Source: UBA2798 sp046289975 (GTDB lineage: Bacteria; Bacteroidota; Bacteroidia; Flavobacteriales_D; UBA2798). Taken from it: a stretch of 19,196 bases of DNA. Numbering within the stretch: position 1 is the first letter of the stretch; the number at the start of each line of letters is the position of its first letter. Below, piece after piece: positions 15,192-19,196 of the stretch. Location of the stretch: positions 1-19,196 of the forward strand of contig JBKBUQ010000048.1 of NCBI GenBank assembly GCA_046289975.1, written 5' to 3'. A program made the translations under genes and the position numbers. Below the pieces are notes generated by a model. It worked only from the letters and a program-made list of their open reading frames with translations, made no database searches and was not told the origin of the DNA.

Positions 15192-16385
15192 ATGTCCGAC
15201 CACCGCAACGAAGCACTCGACCGCCTGGGGATTCCCCGAAATAACCGAATAATTCTTTCTCTGGATGGGGGAGGGATAAGGGGAATTCTTACGCTTCAGT
15301 TGCTCAAAAAAATGGAGGAGGTAGTAGGCTATCCCTTGCACCGATTTGTTGATATGGTAGCGGGAACATCAACCGGTGGAATAATGGCCGGACTGATTGC
15401 TTTGGGATATTCTGCTGAAGAAATAGAAAAAAAATATGTTGATCTCGTTACCGAAGTATTCCTGAAAAGAGGAGCACTAGCCAATAGGTTTCTCAATCCT
15501 CCTTTATATTCAAAAGCGAATTACCGCAGAATGCTGAAAGAAATCATTGAAGACAAAACACTTCAGGATGCTGTGATCGCTACCGAAACGGATATTATGA
15601 TTACTGCAAAAGATCTTGCAGCAAGCGAAGAAACTTTTTTCTCCTGCTTTTCCAGAAGCGATGGATACAATGGAACATATAAGAATGTATTGCTTCGTGC
15701 AGTAATGGAAGCAACAATGTCGGCACCGACGTATTTTACTCCTCTCGAACGCTTTGTAGATGGTGGAACAACTACTTACAATAACCCTACACTTGCAGCC
15801 GTGATGGAGGCCGTGGGTTATGGCGGAAAGGGGAAATACTCTTCCGATCAACTCACAGTATTCAGTTTTGGTACTGGTACCAGTGTAAAATTTGTGAAGC
15901 CCGAAGAAACCGGAAACCTGAAAGGAATGGATGTCGCATTTTGGTTGAACTATATCATGGATGAGGCTAGTCAGGATGCTGCAGATATGCAAATGGATGT
16001 GTTGCGCAGCGGACTTATTTCAGGACTTGATCTTAGACGATTCCAGTTATCGCTCGACCAAAATTCCATTCGTCGATTACCCAACCGCAGAATAAATCGT
16101 GTTAAGGGGATAAAAGCGGAATGGATGTGGGATCTTAGCAATGAAGAATTGGACGGTATTGGTTTAGATGAAGTCGGGAAATTTGAATTGATGCAGGAAA
16201 TTGGAGAAGCAATGGCCGAATATGTATGTCCGACTCACGATGTTTCGAGGGGAACGGGGAATTGGTTCCGAAAAGACCTTATCAACGAAAAAAGGCGCGA
16301 CGTATTGGTATCAGCTTTCGGCGATATTGAGCGGATCAAAACACAAATGAGTGATCCCGATTGGCTGGATGCATTTCCTGATTAA
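15192..16385 (+). CDS. patatin-like phospholipase
   Basis: A 397-residue protein with the complete Ser-Asp catalytic dyad of patatins. It has the oxyanion loop GGGIRG (26-31), nucleophile Ser60 in GTSTG (58-62), and Asp190 in 'VDGG' (189-192). The patatin domain covers about residues 20-215. The rest is helical and of unclear role ('DLSNEELDGIGLDEVGKFEL' lies near residues 315-335). No signal peptide is present, so it is cytoplasmic or peripheral on the inner membrane, where it would release fatty acids from glycerophospholipids. There is no nucleotidyltransferase (CD-NTase) next to it, so it does not look like a CBASS effector. The ATG at 15192 gives the family start. A TATTTTCG box at 15166-15173 is a weak promoter candidate. 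Another product length or partner is not indicated. Confidence 0.9.
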   Translation: MSDHRNEALDRLGIPRNNRIILSLDGGGIRGILTLQLLKKMEEVVGYPLHRFVDMVAGTSTGGIMAGLIALGYSAEEIEKKYVDLVTEVFLKRGALANRFLNPPLYSKANYRRMLKEIIEDKTLQDAVIATETDIMITAKDLAASEETFFSCFSRSDGYNGTYKNVLLRAVMEATMSAPTYFTPLERFVDGGTTTYNNPTLAAVMEAVGYGGKGKYSSDQLTVFSFGTGTSVKFVKPEETGNLKGMDVAFWLNYIMDEASQDAADMQMDVLRSGLISGLDLRRFQLSLDQNSIRRLPNRRINRVKGIKAEWMWDLSNEELDGIGLDEVGKFELMQEIGEAMAEYVCPTHDVSRGTGNWFRKDLINEKRRDVLVSAFGDIERIKTQMSDPDWLDAFPD

Positions 16386-16584
16386 CTCCATAAAAAGGTG
16401 TATATTATAGAACCGTTTCCTTTATAATTCTGACCGTTACTAAAAAAGCAATGATTTTATGTATCTGTAATTCAATTTATTAGAATTTATTTTTATATAT
16501 TTTGTTTAACCTTTCCTTGTTTTGATTAAACAATTCTACATCTGGATATGTTGTTTATACAACTATTAACCAAAACCAATCCAG

Positions 16585-18282
16585 ATGAAAAAGAAGTACT
16601 TATTATTAGTAGTGGCAACTGCAGGTTTGCTATCTACCGGTGCCTTTGCCCAAACTGCTAGGGTGCAGGTCATCCACAATTCTGCAGATGCAGCAGCTGC
16701 AACTGTTGATGTTTATGCCAATGGTGCAATATTTATTGATGATTTTGAATTCCGTACTGCTTTCGGATTTGCAGATGTCCCTGCCGGAATTCCCCTTACA
16801 ATTGATATCGCACCCGGAAATTCTACAAGCGCTGCACAATCTATAGCATCGTTTCCGGTAACATTTAATTCCGGTGAAACTTATGTAGTAGTTGCCAACG
16901 GAATTGTGAGTGGAACAGGATATTCTCCTGCACCTGCTTTCGGACTGGATATATTCAGTATGGGTCGCGAAGCAGCCTTGGTTCCCGCCAATACGGATGT
17001 TCTTGTTGTGCACGGTTCAACTGATGCGCCTACAGTAGATGTGTTTGTACCCGGAGCAGGTACAATTGTAGACGATGCTGCATATGGAGATTTTGCTGGT
17101 TACCTCGAATTGAATACTGCAGATTACACGCTCAACATCACCGACGCTTCAGGTGCTGTTGTAGTTCGTTCTTACCAAGCTCCTTTGAGCACATTGAATC
17201 TTGATGGAGAGGCTTTAGTTGTTGTTGCGTCCGGATTCCTGAATCCAACAAACAACAGTAACGGTGCAGAATTTGGTTTGTGGGTAGCCCTTCCTTCCGG
17301 TGGAGCACTTGTTGAACTCCCTGAATCAAACGCTCGTCTGCAGGTAATCCACAATTCTGCTGATGCTGCAGCTGCACAGGTAGATGTGTATTTGGACGGG
17401 GCACTCTTACTTGATAATTTCGCATTCCGCACAGCTACACCATTTATTGATCTTACAGCTGAAGTAGGTCACTCTATTGCAATCGCTCCTTCTACTTCAA
17501 CAAGTGTTGCACAGGCAATAGCTACTTTCCCTGTTACTCTTGAAGCAAACGAAACTTATGTAGTAGTTGCCAACGGAATTGTAAGCGGAACAGGTTACAG
17601 TCCTGCACCTGCTTTCGGACTCGACATTTATCAAGGTGCACGCGAAACTGCTGGCAACGCTGCCAATACAGATATTCTGGTTGCGCACGGTTCAACCGAT
17701 GCGCCTATTGTTGATGTGAAGGCCGGTTCAGTAACACTGGTGAACGATATCGCCTACGGAGAATTCGACGGTTATCTGGAAGTTCCAACCTCAAATTTAA
17801 CGATAGATATTACCGATCAATCAGGTTCTGTAATTGTTGCTTCTTATGCAGCGCCATTGCAAACATTGAGTCTTCAAGGTGATGCTATAACTGTTGTTGC
17901 TTCAGGATTCCTTAATCCCGCAAATAATAGCGGTGGTGCCTCCTTTGGATTATGGGTTGCTTTATCAACAGGCGGTGCACTTGTTCCATTGGGAAATGTT
18001 ACCTCTGTTGATGAGGAAAATGAAGTTTCTCAAATGGAAATTTTCCCAAATCCTGCAAACAACAATTTTCAACTGGGTATCACAATTCTGAATGAATCTC
18101 CGGTAAGCATCAACATCGTTGATATGCAGGGACGCAATGTGTTTTCTGAAAATCACGGCGTATTGTCGAATGGAAACCATCTAATTTCTTTGGATGCATC
18201 TGAACTTTCTGCCGGAACATATGTTATTACTGTATTAGCGAATGGATCGACAAAAAACCTTCGACTGATGGTTCAACACTGA
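16585..18282 (+). CDS. T9SS-exported DUF4397-repeat protein
   Basis: A 565-residue secreted protein. The signal peptide is about residues 1-23 ('LLLVVATAGLLSTGAFAQ'). The body is two copies of a 225-residue unit (residues 25-249 and 250 to about 471). Each begins with a DUF4397-like half ('QVIHNSADAAAA' at 28-39 and 253-264) and continues with a second half ('HGSTDAPTVDV' at 143-153 and 368-378). Each half contains 'VVVANGIVSGTGYSPAPAFG' or 'VVASGFLNP'-type strands. The C-terminus has a type A T9SS sorting domain ('MEIFPNPANNNFQL' near 484-497, then 'GTYVITVLANG'). It is likely displayed or released at the cell surface. DUF4397 proteins have no defined activity. The gene stands alone with its own terminator. 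Confidence 0.9.
   Translation: MKKKYLLLVVATAGLLSTGAFAQTARVQVIHNSADAAAATVDVYANGAIFIDDFEFRTAFGFADVPAGIPLTIDIAPGNSTSAAQSIASFPVTFNSGETYVVVANGIVSGTGYSPAPAFGLDIFSMGREAALVPANTDVLVVHGSTDAPTVDVFVPGAGTIVDDAAYGDFAGYLELNTADYTLNITDASGAVVVRSYQAPLSTLNLDGEALVVVASGFLNPTNNSNGAEFGLWVALPSGGALVELPESNARLQVIHNSADAAAAQVDVYLDGALLLDNFAFRTATPFIDLTAEVGHSIAIAPSTSTSVAQAIATFPVTLEANETYVVVANGIVSGTGYSPAPAFGLDIYQGARETAGNAANTDILVAHGSTDAPIVDVKAGSVTLVNDIAYGEFDGYLEVPTSNLTIDITDQSGSVIVASYAAPLQTLSLQGDAITVVASGFLNPANNSGGASFGLWVALSTGGALVPLGNVTSVDEENEVSQMEIFPNPANNNFQLGITILNESPVSINIVDMQGRNVFSENHGVLSNGNHLISLDASELSAGTYVITVLANGSTKNLRLMVQH
16657..17997 (+). repeat. 675-bp internal tandem duplication in the DUF4397 gene
   Basis: Unit 1 is 16657-17331 and unit 2 is 17332 to about 17997, offset by exactly 675 bp (225 codons). 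A 32-base stretch is identical between 16876-16907 and 17551-17582. Other sections differ, so the copies are not recent overall and this stretch may have been homogenised. Confidence 0.85.
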
Positions 18283-18308
18283 TCTACTTGCTGATTTGGT
18301 TTGGAAGG

Positions 18309-18341
18309 ACCCCGACGGAAACGTCGGGGTTTATTCTTTTT
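18309..18341 (+). terminator. Rho-independent terminator of the DUF4397 gene
   Basis: ACCCCGACG at 18309-18317 and CGTCGGGGT at 18322-18330 form a perfect 9-bp stem closed by a GAAA tetraloop, followed by TTATTCTTTTT. It lies 26 bp after the stop codon. GNRA-type loops stabilise such hairpins. Confidence 0.9.
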
Positions 18342-18813
18342 ACAGAATCTGTTAGCCGTTCAATTTCCTTTTTGCCAATCGGCTATCGATTTTCAGTAAC
18401 TTATGATCTTTATCAGTTTTGTGGTGTGATACGACTCATTCCGCCTGCGAGCTGATTTGCTGAAATTTCGAAAGCAATTTTATCTGAAGTGATGTATAGG
18501 CCTTCGCAAAATGTTAATCAAAAACCGAGATAAATTTCAAGCTTTTTCCGTTGCTTTTTTTGCTGAGACTTTTTTTCCACTTTATGTAATTTTAGGCCTT
18601 CAACCATGAGCATATGGTGTCTTTTAAAAATTACTAACACCTGTGGCAGCAGCTAAATTTATATTAGGATTGGCAATAATTATTCATAGGTATTATAACC
18701 CAAGGTTATTTTGGTGAAGAGATTAAAAAGAAACTGAAGATTGCAGTTTCATTGTTAGGTGTTTTCTTCGGGAAATTATCAGATGTGTGATGCTTTTTCA
18801 GCGATATAACATG
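18342..18813. other. non-coding stretch with one possible gene remnant
   Basis: Between the two terminators there is no intact gene that I can support. TAGCCG at 18353-18358 and CGGCTA at 18380-18385 could form a small hairpin. The only coding-like piece is the frame-disrupted remnant at 18643-18790. Confidence 0.5.
18643..18790 (+). pseudogene. possible frame-shifted small membrane protein
   Basis: From GTG 18643 the first frame gives 'VAAAKFILGLAII' and runs into a TGA at 18715-18717. From about 18681 the neighbouring frame reads 'FIGIITQGYFGEEIKKKLKI' then 'AVSLLGVFFGKLSDV' and ends at TGA 18788-18790. Removing one base near 18680-18683 joins them into one short protein with two hydrophobic stretches around a charged link. 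This may be a decayed gene, a sequence error, or chance. No homologue is recognised. Confidence 0.25.
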
Positions 18814-18852
18814 AAAAAGCCCGCGGCGACGTTTATCTGCCTCGGGCTTTTT
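18814..18852. terminator. bidirectional terminator next to the tRNA-like fragment
   Basis: AAAAAGCCCG (18814-18823) pairs with CGGGCTTTTT (18843-18852), extended by GGC (18825-18827) with GCC (18839-18841). Both strands end in a run of five T. On the minus strand it lies immediately after the tRNA-like 3' end, so it was probably the native terminator of that tRNA transcript. Confidence 0.85.
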
Positions 18853-18870
18853 AGTGATTCCGCTGGGATT
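18853..18870 (-). other. 3'-terminal tRNA gene fragment, likely integration junction (att site)
   Basis: Read on the minus strand, AATCCCAGCGGAATCA fits the end of a tRNA: T-loop end AAT, T-stem strand CCCAG, seven acceptor bases CGGAATC, and discriminator A at 18855. A complete tRNA would continue with TTCG and CTGGG on the 5' side, but the sequence diverges straight after AAT (18871 onward). There is no cloverleaf in the adjoining DNA. This is what remains on the chromosomal side when a tyrosine recombinase inserts an element into the 3' end of a tRNA gene. The identity of the tRNA is not certain; an acceptor starting GATTCCG is implied. Confidence 0.6.
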
Positions 18871-18982
18871 ACTTAAACCGCATCCGAAAAATCCCAACTT
18901 CACCCAAATGCTTGATTTCATTGGGAAATGAACAATTCATAAAGCAGACTGGTTGATAAAAAAGCATCCAAATGCATCAAAT

Positions 18983-19003
18983 GTTCCCCCCATTGTTCCC
19001 CCC
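18983..19003 (+). repeat. tandem GTTCCCCCC repeats upstream of the integrase
   Basis: GTTCCCCCC occurs at 18983-18991 and 18995-19003, 12 bp apart. A second short repeat, CCAAATGC, occurs at 18904-18911 and 18968-18975. Closely spaced direct repeats next to an integrase gene could be arm-type binding sites for the recombinase or an accessory factor, but this is not shown. Confidence 0.5.
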
Positions 19004-19010
19004 GTTTTAT

Positions 19011-19018
19011 TATCTTTG
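19011..19018 (+). promoter_or_regulatory. promoter -7 box of the integrase gene
   Basis: TATCTTTG matches TAnnTTTG exactly, 24 nt before the ATG at 19043. A TTG at 18994-18996 is a possible upstream element but with a spacing slightly short of the usual 18-20 nt. The second GTTCCCCCC repeat overlaps the spacer, so a bound recombinase could control its own gene. Confidence 0.55.
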
Positions 19019-19042
19019 TATCAATAGAAAAATTTATTTTTT

Positions 19043-19196
19043 ATGGCTACAATATCAGTAATTCTCAGGAATGACAAGCTAAAAAAAGACGGCACCGCTC
19101 CGCTTCATTTTTTAATTATTAAGGACCGCAGAAAGTCCAAGGTCACTTCCGGCATATTTGTGGACCCCAAATATTGGAACGCTGATAAGGGCGTTG
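19043..19196 (+). CDS. tyrosine recombinase/integrase, N-terminal part (runs off the window)
   Basis: The first 51 codons of a gene that continues past 19196. The translation ('MATISVILRNDKLKKDGTAP', then 'LHFLIIKDRRKSKVTSGIFV', 'DPKYWNADKG') has the N-terminal Arm-DNA-binding fold typical of Bacteroidota phage/transposon integrases: a beta-strand opening, a Lys-Gly-turn, and the 'G.FV.PKYWN' segment. The core-binding and catalytic domains (Arg, His, Tyr) lie beyond the window. The start at 19043 is the first ATG after a clear promoter box. In the family it cuts and rejoins DNA at att sites for integration and excision. The adjacent tRNA-like fragment suits this role. Confidence 0.85.
   Translation, partial: MATISVILRNDKLKKDGTAPLHFLIIKDRRKSKVTSGIFVDPKYWNADKGV

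Larger units (their letters stand above)
18871..19196 (+). mobile_element. left end of an integrated element with tyrosine recombinase (continues beyond window)
   Basis: The stretch from the tRNA-like fragment at 18853-18870 to the integrase gene at 19043 has the layout of an element end: att-like site, about 170 bp with short direct repeats, a TAnnTTTG promoter and an integrase reading inward into the element. The class (integrative conjugative element, prophage or genomic island) cannot be decided because the cargo lies past 19196. Confidence 0.55.

Noticed and set aside
15192..16385. Patatin as a CBASS effector (CapV-like)
   Set aside because: No CD-NTase, ubiquitin-like or other CBASS gene is next to it; the neighbours are an ABC transporter and a T9SS surface protein.
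16630..17013. Minus-strand reading frame rich in Cys and Ser opposite the DUF4397 repeats
   Set aside because: It mirrors the repeat-coding strand, repeats at the second unit (17497-17688), and has the low-complexity look of antisense to a clearly real gene.
18706..18921. Minus-strand frame of 71 residues across the terminator and tRNA fragment
   Set aside because: It runs through the terminator stem and the tRNA-like end, so it is very unlikely to be a real gene.
18853..18930. A complete tRNA gene on the minus strand
   Set aside because: Only the 3' end fits; no matching 5' acceptor strand, D-arm or anticodon arm can be formed from the sequence to the right.

Overview
The window reads as chromosomal DNA from a member of the Bacteroidota, probably an aerobic, Flavobacteriia-like lineage. 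The evidence is a TonB-dependent receptor with an N-terminal carboxypeptidase-regulatory-like domain, two proteins ending in type IX secretion (T9SS) sorting domains, an S16 ribosomal protein with a long Ala/Glu tail, promoters of the TAnnTTTG type, and few Shine-Dalgarno sequences. The genus cannot be named from this sequence.

Layout. 104-1389 (+): a YqaA/DedA-like membrane protein and the 16S rRNA methyltransferase RsmE. 1476-8869 (-): a TonB-dependent receptor, a small secreted regulatory-like-domain protein, an HD-domain phosphohydrolase overlapping the end of a five-heme cytochrome with a T9SS tail, then an NhaD-type Na+/H+ antiporter. 8870-9678: a gene-poor gap with two weak small-ORF candidates and a good promoter. 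9679-11503 (+): a tight rpsP-rimM-trmN6 operon for ribosome and tRNA maturation. 11494-15137 (-): a SanA-like DUF218 protein, convergent with trmN6, and a three-gene unit of an Fe3+-type ABC permease, its ATPase and a small TPR protein, joined by two identical 11-nt overlaps. 15192-18282 (+): a patatin-like lipase and a T9SS-sorted protein made of a 675-bp internal tandem duplication of DUF4397-type repeats, closed by a strong terminator.

The right end (18283-19196) is the most informative accessory part. A bidirectional terminator is followed directly by what looks like the last 16-18 nt of a tRNA gene on the minus strand. The rest of the tRNA is missing, and about 170 bp further on a Bacteroidota-type tyrosine recombinase gene begins and runs off the window. 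I read this as the chromosome/element junction of an integrated mobile element whose body lies beyond 19196. A frame-disrupted small membrane-protein remnant lies just outside the junction.

Most genes here are ordinary housekeeping or envelope genes. I see no CRISPR array, rRNA, complete tRNA or recognisable defence cassette inside the window. Any new system is more likely to be carried by the element beyond the right edge.
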